Assembly: GCA_004802705.1 (NCBI GenBank)
Contig: SGPL01000144.1
Coordinates: 1-62,428 of the forward strand
Length of the DNA stretch: 62,428 nucleotides
Origin: Bondarzewia mesenterica
Lineage: Eukaryota > Basidiomycota > Agaricomycetes > Russulales > Bondarzewiaceae
Direction of reading: 5' to 3'
Shown here piece by piece: positions 21,353 to 34,128 of this stretch. The notes beneath the pieces are model-generated. The model was not told where the DNA came from. It made no database searches and saw nothing but the letters and a program-made list of their open reading frames with translations. Position numbers and translations under genes: made by a program. Numbering within the stretch: the first letter of the stretch is position 1; the number at the start of each line of letters is the position of its first letter.

Positions 21353-22895
21353 ATGTTGATTACCAAAACTTACCATGATGTTCCATCCAAGCTTGATTCA
21401 AACGGCAGACCGATCAGGGTTTTCATCATAGCTCCCAATGTGCCCAACTACCCCCACGCGAAGTTCCCAGGTGTGCAAATGGATGGGCTTCATTCTCCTG
21501 TGATTTGACTTGATACACAGCTCATGCGACGATTTAGGCATCGTGGTATTCAGGTGACTATCTCTACCAATAAAATCTTCGGTAGCTTCAACATCACCAC
21601 GATCCTCCAACAGTGAGATCTACCAGGTGACTGGGCCTGTCGAACGCTTCGCAGGCAAGATTGCCAGTCACGGTTATGTCGTAGGTCAGAGCGCTCTAAT
21701 TCTATCCGGTTCTTCTACGTGCTGAGATCTATCCTCCTTGCAGCATGCCCTTCCAGCTTTCATGAATTTGAAGGCCCAGACGCCATCCCGTATGATGTCG
21801 AGGGCAAGTATCCAGCATACTGAAACGTATTTCTTCTCACCTTGCATGCAAAGGCACCGACAGAGGAAACAAGTACAAGGTATAGATGTTCTTAGATGTC
21901 CGATTTATTCTCATGCTGATTTTTGATCAGATTGAAAAAGAAGTCACTGCATACGACGAGGCATGGACCCCTGCCCTTCATTTTTTCTCAGGAACCAGAT
22001 CTGAGCTTTGTTGTAGGATGCAACTCTTGCCATTGACCTTCTTTGCTCTCTTCCGAACTGCAACGGTCGCATCGCCTGTAGGTACCCTGACAATGTATCC
22101 AACCTGCACTCATGAATCGTGTATCGTTCAGCTACGGGAATGTGTCTCGGGGGGCATCTCGTCAGTTTCTACCATGATCTTCACCGCGATTTCGACCTCA
22201 CTGACTTGTCCTAATTCCCACCTGATTCTCAAGGCTTTTCGCGTGAGCATATGAGCCAAGAGCTTTCCTTTGATCCTGACAATCAGCCATGCAGGCTGCA
22301 TTCGATACCCGTGTCCTTTCGTCTGTCTGTTTCTTCGCTACAGACATCCACAGTGCGACGCTTGGCAAGGGTAAGAAAGATAACTCTCTAGCAAGAGTCC
22401 GCGCCGGCGCGTTGAGTGGCAGAGGCGAGCTCGTAGTATGTGACCCCTTCCTCGTGCCTCTAGTTATTTTCACCCACTGAGTGGCGGATGTACTGTGCAG
22501 ATGATATTCGGGAAACAGGTGGACCTTGCATACCATGGGCAGCATCATCGGCCCTTTACCTCCCTTTACTAATGCGGCAAGTTTTTTTAGGACACGCATG
22601 TTCCCCGCGCAGGGCGTGACCTGATTCGCCAAGCGCTCGAAGATGCTAATGTTACTGCTTCAGTACGTCCTGCTCCTACCAAGGAACAATATACCTTGTT
22701 GACTGACATTGTTACTAGTTCCTTGAAGTACAGGCTCAGCACGCGTTCATCCGCGATGAGAGTTCCAAAGGACGTTGGGATGCTGCTCTGACCCGCTCCT
22801 TGTTCTCGTTCCTATTGGAAGTATTTGAGAGGACGGTTGGTAGAGACTTGGGACCGCGAGTCGGAAACGACCAAGAGGTGGAACATGTCTGCTGA
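21353..22895 (+). CDS. Dienelactone hydrolase family alpha/beta hydrolase
   Basis: Carboxymethylenebutenolidase-like serine/cysteine hydrolase; the natural substrate is unknown. The frame is shattered into about twelve exons, so no long open frame is visible, but the spliced protein is complete. It opens with [20 protein letters not shown] and then runs through [20 protein letters not shown]. The nucleophile elbow is [11 protein letters not shown] (Cys in G-x-C-x-G), the acid lies in MIFGKQDTHVP, and the His in [18 protein letters not shown]. The second exon is a 16-nt micro-exon (21540-21555) coding GIVVFS. Two introns look GC-AG: 21804-21853 (donor G/GCAAGT) and 21961-22016 (donor GAG/GCATGG). 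Every join is fixed by family-conserved sequence on both sides. Confidence 0.85.
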
Positions 22896-23175
22896 ACGGG
22901 TTGGAATAGGTTGTAAGGTAAGTGCTTCAATGTTCGAGTACAAGATCCCGAAGGCAATAGCTGCCAATGAATCGAAAACGAATGCAATTGAGTCGTACAA
23001 CACTAAGTATGATTCTTCATCGGCCAATCGTAAAGACAACAACATTGAACTGCTACACGATCTCAGCCTACTGATATAACCCTGTGTATAGCGGGTCTTC
23101 GTGATCGTGCGACACATTTCGAGGTAAGAGAAAGCAGAAGTGAAGGGAGGAAGAAAGGATCGTCTACATCTACAA
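22896..23175. other. Convergent 3' region, hydrolase / EF-1alpha
   Basis: 280 nt between converging stops. The long minus-strand open frame crossing this region reads through the last EF-1alpha intron and the 3' UTR and is not a separate gene. Confidence 0.5.
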
Positions 23176-24960
<1,785 letters not shown>

Positions 24961-24969
24961 TTTTAATCT

Positions 24970-25159
24970 CTACATACAAGAGATGGGGGTCAGCAACACA
25001 TATTACAGGAAGTATCTATGGAGCAACGAAATCGCGACATGTCAAGGGAAAAGCACGACCTGGGGACCTTCATCCCGACGGTCTACTCCCAATCCATCAC
25101 ATGAGACGGATACCACGACCTGTGCGATTTGGTCAGGAAGTAAAAGACGGCATACTCAC
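24970..25159 (-). other. 5' UTR intron of EF-1alpha
   Basis: On the minus strand a strong donor (CTCA/GTGAGTATG at 25159) and an acceptor (ATGTAG at 24970) flank 190 nt just upstream of the ATG. The acceptor leaves only nine leader bases before ATGGGC. Leader introns of this kind are common in fungal TEF1 genes and often raise expression. Confidence 0.6.
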
Positions 25160-25796
25160 TGAGAATCAGTAAAAAAGAGTGATAGAAAATGAGAAGGTCG
25201 TTATAGGGAGGGAGTGGAAAGGCAAAGGACGATGGGGAGGATCAACACCTTTTAGTTATACGCGCGGCGCCAGAAATTTTAGTTGATCGATATCCCAAGA
25301 TCCGATAACTTTTTGAGTCACAGCCACCGCTTCCACACGTGTCTCTTTATAGCTGGTATCAAATCGTTCTCGATAACACCAGACGACTCCTCGTTCGTCT
25401 TGCATTCACAGCATCTCAAATTCCAGTGTAAAATTTCTTCTTTCTAGAGTGTTCGCTGACATTCAGTACTTCAGTGCTCAGCCGTGACTCCACTGAGAAA
25501 ATTATCTTTGCCATCTTGTGTGGGGCTTTTTTCTTCTACTTAACACGCTCCGAGGAGTTGGCGGGCAACGATGAGGAGTCAAGTCGGCATCAGCAACCAA
25601 CGGTCGAGAGGGGGTTAGACACGGACATCCTGAAGGTACGAAGGTTGAAGGAAGTGTCTACAACTTGCCATTGGGAGACTAGAGAGAGACCCTGAGAGAC
25701 CGTTTGAACTCGGGAGTGGCCAGTGTCCTTGAGCATTGTTAACTTGTGCTTTCGACGTTCCATCCCCTCTCGCGGCTTTCAATTTCGCCACGCAGC
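25160..25796. promoter_or_regulatory. EF-1alpha promoter region and upstream DNA
   Basis: Contains the EF-1alpha promoter. A TATAAAG on the minus strand at 25345-25351, with ACACGTGT close by at about 25336, is the best core-promoter candidate. A second A/T motif lies near 25252-25260. The plus-strand frame 25474-25695 shows no protein features. Confidence 0.4.
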
Positions 25797-26160
25797 ATGC
25801 TTCATCTTCCCAGCTCTCAGTCTCCGGAGAATCTTCAAATCCCCTCTCCAAGCTCCCAACCCCTTCTCAAAGGTCGAGGCTCGATCACACTCTCTTCCAC
25901 CGGCCGTCGACCTCGACCTACGATTCGTACCATCCCGGCTTTCTCAGTTGCTATCGCATTAACATTGCTAGCCGAACTCGTGAAGAATGATATATGTACT
26001 TTCCCGGTTGTTTTTCCATGCAAATCTCGTTCTCAGCGTCTTTCAGGCTATCTATTCTGGCCCCAATTTGACAAATGGAGGCTTCGTCAGAAGGGCCAAA
26101 GGAGCGTGTATTGTTCGCTACCTCCTGACATCGTTTTGAAGTCTGTGATCATCTGTTCTA
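25797..26160 (+). CDS. Possible small membrane protein exon, unknown
   Basis: An ATG at 25797 opens a protein-like N-terminus rich in Ser/Pro (LPSSQSPENLQIPSPSSQPL), followed by GRRPRPTIRTIP and a hydrophobic stretch AFSVAIALTLLAEL. Beyond about 25985 the composition becomes poor and a donor (GTATATG-like context or GTACTTTC) may end the exon. The 3' end given is approximate. It could be the signal-anchor exon of a gene whose rest is decayed, or it may have no connection with the kinase fragment that follows. Confidence 0.25.
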
Positions 26161-26289
26161 GGTCTCTGCAGAGGACGCATCAATATCATGTCACGCAGCG
26201 CTCCCAATCAAGTCGATATCCGACGATGTGCTATCGTGTTGTCCCTCTGTCAGTTCTCTTACTTCACATGTGTCATCAGTGTCCAAGGA

Positions 26290-26800
26290 TCGGACTCGCA
26301 GTGCGAAAGCTCAAGAATGGGAGGCACTCAAAAAAGCTTGTCGCGAGGCCCTGGAGACCGTGGAATCCGCTCCGCCTCCACCACGTACCCCATTCGAAAC
26401 CGAGACTGACGAAGGTGAAGTGATCTACAACTTCGGACTTTGCAAAGTAGTCAGGTTGAGAAGTGGGCGGCTAGTCAAGTGCGCTCCCGGCTTGCGACCT
26501 TATGAAGTCGAGGTGATGAACTTCATCGCCAGTCGGATGACGATTCCGGTACCTGGAAATCCTGAATTCTCCGAGGATACTACCGGGAAAAGATATATGC
26601 TCATGGACTTTGTGGACGGGATGTCGACGACGATGGACGGAGCAGGAGTCTCGAGGAGTTGAGGGGTTTCGTCGACCAGCTTCGTCCCATCCCTCTCGAA
26701 GATCGCAGCTACATCGGCTCGCTCAGTTATCGGTTTTGTTTTGATCGACGCGTTGTAGGCTGCGGTAGGTGCGGCCTGGTGCGGCCTGTTCAATTCAGAA
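26290..26800 (+). pseudogene. Broken APH-type phosphotransferase (kinase-like) fragment
   Basis: The frame ending at 26662 reads IYNFGLCKVVRLRSGRLVKC, then EVEVMNFIASRMTIPVPG and GKRYMLMDFVDGM. This is the N-lobe pattern of fungal aminoglycoside-phosphotransferase-like proteins (nucleotide loop, E-A-x-x-x-F helix, I-P-V-P strand and hinge). Just after FVDG the homology moves to another frame, which continues SRSLEELRGFVDQLRPIPLE and DRSYIGSLSYRFCF. The catalytic loop (HxDxxxxN) and the DxD motif are missing, and the second frame ends after about 25 more codons in repeats of GTGCGGCCT. I read it as a frameshifted, C-terminally lost member of a large basidiomycete family. Confidence 0.6.
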
Positions 26801-27206
26801 GCGGCGTTTAAGAGCCTCAACATTGAGTTCTATCACCATCCCAGTCAAATCATTAATCTTTATTCGACGTGACGCCTCTCTTCTCAACTGTCAGTCCTGT
26901 GTCAATTAACAGCTTGAAGTTGACCCAAGCTTAAACTTATTACACATCGTTCAATGCTCAAGCGCTCATCCCCACGGTGAGGTTCGATGTTTCGGATGTA
27001 AACATGCAACGTCTCTATCGACCCATGACACACAAACCATATGATCGATATCCATAGCCCATGCGGCTCTTCCGGATTGCACTGGTACGATATAAGATGA
27101 ACTCCACTCTAGCGCTCGGATCACTTGTATCCGATGTGAAGAGTTTGCGAAGATGGTTAGATCCCTAAAGTTACGAATGTCAACAGACGGCGCCCTCCTC
27201 GAATAC
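26801..27206. other. Intergenic region downstream of DNA polymerase kappa
   Basis: 406 nt with no supported gene. The polymerase gene could extend into it: on the minus strand its last codons read AAACG/GTGAGT, a good donor, and TTTAG acceptors exist near 27160. The resulting extra exon has no recognisable domain. Confidence 0.35.
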
Positions 27207-30198
27207 TCACCGTTTCGTTCTTCCTCTTCTACCCTTCTCGCCTCCTCCCCTCGTGTTCGGTGAACTTCCCTTCACTTTCCACCACTCCTGAAGCCCCTTC
27301 TTGTCGTCACCCTGCGATTCCCTTTCAACCTTTGTCCGCGCGCCTTTGCCCGCTGCTGTACCGACGTCTGTCTGGGCAGCTCGGATAGCCTCTTTGCTTA
27401 GACACCAATCCACGTGCGAGTTTAATAGATCATTGTTCGAAAATACCTGTGCGCAAAGAGGGCATGCTAAGCCAGATTCGTTCTCTGCTTCAAAGGAGTT
27501 CCTGTGAGAATCTTTCCCAATAGAATGCGGTGGGAGCTTGACACTAGAACCAGAAGGTATCGAATCGGAATGTGACACCACAGTGGTACGTGGGCGAGAT
27601 GAAGACGAAGGCAGTAAAGATATTTGGTCCTGCCAGTCGGAAACGGAGGGTCGCGTGGAGGTAGAAGCAATGGAGCTCAACGGCTTCGGTCTGTAAGTGT
27701 GAGGTTGGACGGTTGAGGATGAAGCCGGAGCTGAATTCGGTGGACGATGTCTCTGATTGCCTTGCTCTATCATATTAGTGTTATCGGCAGTATCCCGCCT
27801 TGACGTCGCCTGCTCGACGTCTTCCAAGTCTCCATCCCAGACCTCATATTCGTGCTCATGAAAGCCGGGCATCGTCTCTTCGTCCTCATCGCCTCGTTCG
27901 AGGGCATGACTGCTCTCGGTATCAACGTAGCCAAGGTGTGAAGCTTTTGATTTCTTTGACGGAGATGTTTCGCTCCCGCCTGCGGGCTCGAAGAACTATG
28001 CACGGCTTGAACACCGCAGACGAAGATGTGTGAAGCATTACGTACCCGCTTGATCCCCTTTCCGTCGTCCGACTTGCGAAGATCCTTCAGTTTGGTCACT
28101 CGCAACCCGATCAATCGAATGCGGAGGGGAAGCTCCGGCTGCAAAAGTTCCTTTCCAGTCGCAAACAAATCGGACTTCTTCGTGATCCAGCGATCGGATG
28201 ACTTGGCCCGAGTGAAGACTGGTGTCAAGCAGAGGCAGCAAAGGAGAAGTATGCGAGGAAATGAATGTTGGATGAACAATAAGCAAGAGAGGATGTACCT
28301 TGATATGTGTCCAGTTTGTATTTGAGGGTAACAGTCTTTCCGGTCCACCCCCCACGTTCCATGTCGCTTTCCAGTTCAGCGGCAACTTCATCTAGCTTTT
28401 GTAAGATCTTTTCTGTATCGCCGATGGCATTAAATGTTCTATTTGCAATAGTTGTGTGGGTCGATGAAAAAGGAGTCGTAGGATAGTTCTTACCGCTCAG
28501 TTCCGATACTCTTACGTTCTTCTCGTTGCCATGGCTCGACGACATTTGATGCAATGCCAAGGTAAGTACGCATCATGAATCTTAGGCCAAAATGTTTGTC
28601 CATGAGTGACAGCACGCCGCGATACGTGAAGATATCGCCGCAAGTCTGATCACAACAATGCCATGAACAACGATGGTGGTGAGCGCAGAGGATACATCGG
28701 AATATAACGTGCCTTGATACCAATGGAGTCGAGTAAACGCTCGTTGACGCGACCAACGCCAGGAATCTTGCGTATGGATAGATCATGCATGAAGTCAATG
28801 ATGGCCTTGGATTCGTGCGGGAGACAAAATTGCCCGTTTGGTTTGTTCTATTCATGACTAGAAGATGAGTGAGCAACTAGGAAGGGGTGTGAAACAAGTA
28901 AGACCTTGTCAGAGCATATCTAGGCACCGGGGACTGATATATGAGTGCGACGGGACTGTACTGTGCAGAGAAAATAGTATATTACCTTAGCCAGCATCTG
29001 TAATGGTAGGCGAAAATATATCAGGGGTGGAGAAAAGAAAGTGATGGAATAAACGACCTTATTCGCTGCAATACCTGCACTGACAGTCAGCTGTGTTTCG
29101 TCGACAACCTGCTGTCGCATCTTGCGCACACACTCTTCGGGGTCAAGACTGTGTTCCGCACAGTACGCAGTAATGCTGGATCCACAAGACTGTAAGCATC
29201 TGCTCCCAGAGCAAATGCGTAGGGGAACATTACTTCAGGTATGCTTCATCAACACTCGCAGCTAACAGGTTCGAGTCATACTGTCTGAAGATATTCATAA
29301 CTTTCTTCGACATCTCACTATATCTTGACATGTTGATGGGGACAATAGTGAGTTCTGGGCACAGCTTTTGTGCAATGAAAGCTGCTTTGTTGTCAGAGTA
29401 AGGGCTTACAGAAAAGAGAAATGCCACCCACCCGGCATTCCAGATCGTACACCGTACTTGCGCGCTTCATAAGAGGCGGTGGTCAAAACACCCATCCCAA
29501 CCTACATGATGGATTCCCGCTTGAGTGTATTATGAGGAAATGTCCAAAGATGAACTAACCCCGAAAGGCTTCCCATCGAGTTTGGGGTTATCGAGCAATT
29601 CGACGTTGGCATAAAAGGCATCCATATCGACGTGAACGATCATTTGGCTCAGGTCTCGTTCTGCTTCCAGCTCGACCAGCTGCTACGGGTCGACACGAGT
29701 ATACTTCACAAGCAAAAAAAATCTGCCACGTACTAGGTGATCTACTTTACGTTCAACACTACCTGTGGTCCAAGAACTCGTTCAGAATGGGCGTTGAAAG
29801 AGTAATTTGGAGCGACGCACGTATATCCACGCCTTTCGACACCTCATCTCGTTGCTTGATGATCCGCTCTATCCGATGGGTCAAATCTTTATCTTTCCTC
29901 TTCTCGTTCTGTTCTCAAGGAAGCACGGGGGTAACAAGTCAAAACTGGACCCGCCACGACCTGAGGGAACAGAGACAACACACAAACCTCGTAAAAATGG
30001 GAGCCTTTGGAAGCTTCAGCGATGATTCGATTGATTTCAGACTGGTCCTTGGCAAGACTGGCAAAAGTGTCTAGAGAACTCGCTCATCTCAATATCCTGA
30101 AGAATAACTGACCCTGCTTTGGTCGTCGAAGGTCCAGCAAGTCGTTTCACGAGAGATGCTGTCTCCTGAGAAGGATCTGGTCCATTTGTGCTGCTCAT
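27207..30198 (-). CDS. DNA polymerase kappa (DinB, Y family)
   Basis: Translesion polymerase that bypasses minor-groove adducts and extends mismatched ends. About thirteen exons. The N-clasp region begins [20 protein letters not shown] and continues [20 protein letters not shown]. Catalytic motif I is [20 protein letters not shown], followed by [20 protein letters not shown] and the acidic pair in [15 protein letters not shown]. The helix-hairpin-helix stretch is [20 protein letters not shown], and the little-finger domain includes [16 protein letters not shown] and [15 protein letters not shown]. The long C-terminal tail has one UBZ-type zinc finger, [20 protein letters not shown] with the last Cys following, for binding ubiquitinated PCNA. 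The tail ends in a Gly/Arg/Lys-rich segment after [11 protein letters not shown]. Confidence 0.92.
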
Positions 30199-31069
30199 GA
30201 TGAGAGCCTCAGAGGGCTCGCAAATTAACGAAGTAATCAAGTATATTCAGCAGAGGTTGTAGAGAAGGTGGCAAGTATACCGATGTGGTGGTCGCTGTTT
30301 AAGAACGTTCAGAACTTCAATATTTCAATCGTTGCTGTGAGCGAGTCACGCGTCAGCTTCGAGCTCGAGATGCTGCCACCAAACGGAGTCCCGGACCGAC
30401 AGGGCGGCTTCTATGTACTCAGGAGTGTTCCGGGTCCTGTATCCTTGTGTCAAGCCGCGTTATGAACTGAAGCCTGGAGATTCAGACGGTATAAGTACGG
30501 ATCGAGAGATATGTCTGTTCTGTTTGATTGTTTCGGCCTTGCTGCCTCGCAGACAGACGCAGACTTTCGGATTTCTCTACGTTCTCGTATGAACGGGGTC
30601 TATCTTGAATTCATCGGGCTTATACTATGCTCTCAGCTTTCGCTGACAACAAGGTACAGGCTTTTCTGAATGGTCAATTCTTCCTGCTTCAGTAAGTTTT
30701 TTGAGCCTCGATTCGACTGCGTGACGCTCCATCGGTCGGACCGTCGCCTTTGCCATCCAAAGCGTTCTATTAAGGTGTAAAATGGCCATTTCTGCTATTA
30801 GCGCCATTTCCAGCGTCACGCCCTCGAGCATTGTAAACATGCTGTACTATGACTCAATGAGATGTTTGTGGATCCAGACACGTCACAATCTCATGCGCGT
30901 CTGTTCGGTGACAGTGTGTTTCAGGTGGAAAAATACACTCTGTGAAGGCTGATACCGACCAAGGGCTACACTTAGCGCCGTAGTATGCAGGCGAGTCATC
31001 AATGCATTAGACGTCATGGTGCTCTCAGAGCGTACTATGCAGGTGTTTGGCTTTGTGATTCTCTGAAAT
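30199..31069. other. Intergenic region with a possible thioesterase relic
   Basis: No intact gene. On the plus strand at about 30265-30450, one frame reads KYTDVVVAV and then stops, while the neighbouring frame reads NISIVAVSESRVSFELEMLP followed by RQGGFYV. Together they recall the first third of a hotdog-fold acyl-CoA thioesterase (the E-x-R-V-x-F-E-L strand) with a frameshift and without the G-x-x-H-G-G active-site region. The rest (30470-31069) has short frames only. Confidence 0.25.
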
Positions 31070-31886
31070 TTAAGACACAATTCGTGCCAATTGATACCCT
31101 CGACAGATCACAAATGATAACGCCAAGAAGCGCAGCAAAGACCACATAAGTCTGGAGAACATGGTGGAGAACTCAGTTGCAGCATAGGGTAGAACAAGTT
31201 TGAAGAAGGCGATCAGGTCACCGACGCTCACCTCTGACCTCCGCGAACTTCGAATCTTCACTCTGACCCTGACATCCCAGGAACAGGTCCTCGACGATGG
31301 GAAGTACAGCTTGATTCTGACGGTGGCATGGAGGGAGTCATCACAGGAATTTGGGTTATATGAGAAAGAGTCTACGCACGGCAGGCCGCGGCGCTCGTTA
31401 GCGCCCACAGGTTCAGGGGTATCGGGTTCAGGAGTTGGGCTCAGGAGTCTCAGGTCCGGGGGTCAGCAAGGCTGTCATTGTGCAGAAGTCAACGACGAAT
31501 GTTTACTACAGGAAGAAAACGCACACTCACGGAAGGCCGCGGCGTTGCTCATCAACAGGTTCTTCAAACTGAGAGTCTTCAGGGGAAATTTCAGGCTTAG
31601 TGGGCTCAGTGGGCATAGGCTTAGCGGTCGCGGAGTGAGAGGCCAAAGGCTTAGTGGCATGAGGAACTGCAGAGCTTCCGAGAAGGCCACCAATAACGGG
31701 AAGGGCTCCGACAATACTGTCGAAAAAGGTCGAGTCAGCGGAGGCAATCACGAGCGTATTTATGAAAAAGGATACTCACGGGAGTCCGCCCAGCTGCCGT
31801 GGCTCATTTCCGGGCTGAGGGAGCGCTAAAGCCCGTGCGACCATCGAGAAGGTGACGGCGAAGGCGACTAGAAGTGTCCTGTACAT
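31070..31886 (-). CDS. Secreted protein with repeated dibasic RRGLP modules
   Basis: Not a recognised family. Exon 1 (31886-31780) encodes a clear signal peptide, MYRTLLVAFAVTFSMVARAL with cleavage likely near ALALP, and ends RQLGGLP. Exon 2 (31716-31531) begins with a hydrophobic IVGALPVIGGLLGSS, passes through a Pro/Thr/Glu-rich linker and ends PVDEQRRGLP. Exon 3 starts with PTPEPDTPEP (acceptor at 31440 or 31449, both in frame) and contains PVGANERRGLP, then a basic, partly hydrophobic tail to the TAA at 31070. Exon 1 and exon 2 both end at a phase-2 GLP-C-C/GTGAGT boundary; the third GLP is followed by GTGCGT, so a further intron there is possible. RR is a Kex2-type cleavage site. Confidence 0.55.
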
Positions 31887-33136
31887 CTCGGAGAGCTATT
31901 AGCTGGAAAGAATGTGGTTGAGTTGCTGGTACAGAGTGAGTACGCGTGCACAGGATACTAAGACGTGGATTCTCTCACAATTTAGATTGTAAGTAGGCAA
32001 AAATACGAAAGCTGAGAGGACAATTGACATGGATTGACCAGCTTATATACCCGCCGTGGACAGAACCGTGGATACCGCGGGATAGCATGGACTAGTATGT
32101 CTTCGTATGGATTATTTGGGAATCGTGTCGCTTGTGCTTTACGTCAGGAGATGGACAGCGAAACCTTGCGTCCATCTCCAAATGAGCTCGAGACACATCA
32201 TTTCAGGAAAAAGACTTTCCATTTTGAGTACGTACAAATGACAGTGGGGGGAGCGACTTGCATTAGTTTGTTATGTTTCTAATACAGCGATAACATTGAT
32301 GTTCTTTGCGAATGTGTCGATAAATCCAAGCGGGCGTGCATCAGTAACTAGTTTAGAGAATATCGAGTGTTAAGGTGAGTCTTGACGTTGGCGCAAGCAG
32401 CAACAGATAATTGATGATGGCGAGCGGAGACCTGACAAGCCCAATGTAAGCCTAACTCGAGAAGTATGTCTATGTCAGTTAGGTGCCAAACACGACGAAA
32501 GGGCTTTGGGGCTGGCTGTCACCCTTGTTCACCGTTTCACCTTTAGAACAAGCATACGTATGGCTTATTCTGGCAGCTTTTCAATATCCGATCGCATGTT
32601 GGATCTCTGGATTAGTCTCTGCTGGAGATTTAGAGATGATGTTGGTTCCGAACGCGACGCTCCGATCACATGATCTATTCGCGTTGATATCATCAGCCAT
32701 ATGTCCTCCTTAAGAAAAGCACTCACTTGTTGATGAACAACACTAGTGAAGGACACGAAACATGTTCGTGCATTGTTCATGGATCTCATAGGATCGTGTA
32801 GAAGATACTCCGCTATGACTGCGCAATGCAGCATATACTATCGAGTCGCAGATAGTGCCAGATATACGTCCACAGGCAGGCTGACGAAAAAAAAAAAGTA
32901 GAAGACCCACCTGAACCAAGGTATTTTACATTGGACGATACATTCGTTCGCGCGAGAGAGGATTTCGATATATACACCTGAAATTATATATGAGGATGCG
33001 ACGAGGGACAGCGTGAGCAGATGAGTCCAGTAGATGTGGCCTGAGGCGACGGCCAAAGTGTGTGGACGCAAGCCAGGGTAGAGACGATGTGAAAAGCGAT
33101 AATACACGTCTATGATATGCGAGCAAATGATCCAGT
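31887..33136. other. Long intergenic region upstream of the RRGLP gene
   Basis: 1.25 kb without a supported gene. The plus-strand frame 32483-32713 and the minus-strand frames at 32565-32834 and 32838-33233 are hydrophobic in places but lack start context, conserved motifs or consistent splice sites. The last overlaps the TIM17 terminal exon out of frame and runs into its 3' UTR. A run of eleven A lies near 32887-32897. I see no repeat or RNA gene. Confidence 0.4.
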
Positions 33137-33975
33137 CTAATGCGCTGGCGAGGCGGACTGAGGAGACATGGACTCCGGTACTGTGATGACGGCAAGGATG
33201 AGGAATGTGAACAGATAGGAAATGAGGTAACACTTACGGGGTGGTAACTGTTGTCGCTGGCCCTCCGAGAATATGCGGGACATGAGCACACCGACACCCT
33301 CAAACACACCGAGCAGAATGCCGCAAGCAACTGCCGATCCAAATGCTGCTCGTGGCCCACCTGTAGAGTACATGATCAACAACTGTTAATACAAAGGCGA
33401 AGGACAAGGACAAGGTGTATGTTGAGACGGATGACAGACGACACGTGTGATTGAGAGAAACCGTCAGCAAGTTATCAGATCCATACATGTATGTCTCCCA
33501 GACTCCTAAGAAATGTCATCCCCCGAAGAAATTAGGTACTCACTTCTAGCAGCCAAACATCCGCCCGTCATGAATCCCGAGATGATTGCATTCCACGCGT
33601 CTTCTTTTTGTCGCCACCCCTTAACTGCACAATCGAATGTTGAAAACATTCCACCCCATACACCGAAGTTGCCACCTGTGACGGGGGCACGGGCTTTCAT
33701 GGTAGAGATGGCGCCGATGAAACGTTCGCCCTAGGATGGATACCATTATTAGCATACAATCAGTATAATTGCCCATGTTATGGACGAGCGCACTTTTGGT
33801 GAATTGCGGGCTCCCTTGATGCCATGCCAGATACCACCACCGACAGCACCCATAGCGAAAGCACCGCCAAAGTCATTGAGAATAACCCATGGGCTAAAAA
33901 GGATTGAGCCAATAGGCGACCACTATGATTAAGATAAGCGTACCAGGGATCCCGTGTATGATCAGCGTGTGCCAT
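33137..33975 (-). CDS. TIM17: Mitochondrial inner-membrane translocase subunit Tim17
   Basis: Core subunit of the TIM23 complex that moves presequence proteins into the mitochondrial matrix and inner membrane. Five exons give a complete Tim17 protein. The N-terminus [20 protein letters not shown] carries the conserved DPCP cysteine. Next come the glycine-rich helices [20 protein letters not shown], then [40 protein letters not shown] and [20 protein letters not shown], and finally [20 protein letters not shown]. The short polar tail ends [14 protein letters not shown]. The first intron splits the DPC codon (TG/C), which fixes both splice sites. It is divergent from the 4CXXC gene. Confidence 0.96.
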
Positions 33976-34128
33976 AGCAGGTGTGAAGAGAGGACTGGGG
34001 TAACAGTTTGTGCTGTCCGAGTCGTAACGGGAGCTTCTGGGGTCTCCGTCACCGCTCGAAACTTTTCTGTTCAGGGCAGGCCCCGGTGTGCACGTGAAAG
34101 CATACACGTGATCGTACCCCAATTGAAG
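33976..34128. promoter_or_regulatory. Compact bidirectional promoter, TIM17 / 4CXXC gene
   Basis: Only 153 nt separate the two ATGs (240 nt if the second gene starts at 34216). The motifs GTGCACGTGA and ACACGTGATC (about 34088-34112) contain CACGTG/CACGTGA E-box cores. Confidence 0.5.

Noticed and set aside
32838..33233. Hydrophobic minus-strand frame overlapping the TIM17 3' exon
   Set aside because: Out of frame with TIM17, includes a homopolymer-coded Phe run and no conserved residues; most likely 3' UTR.
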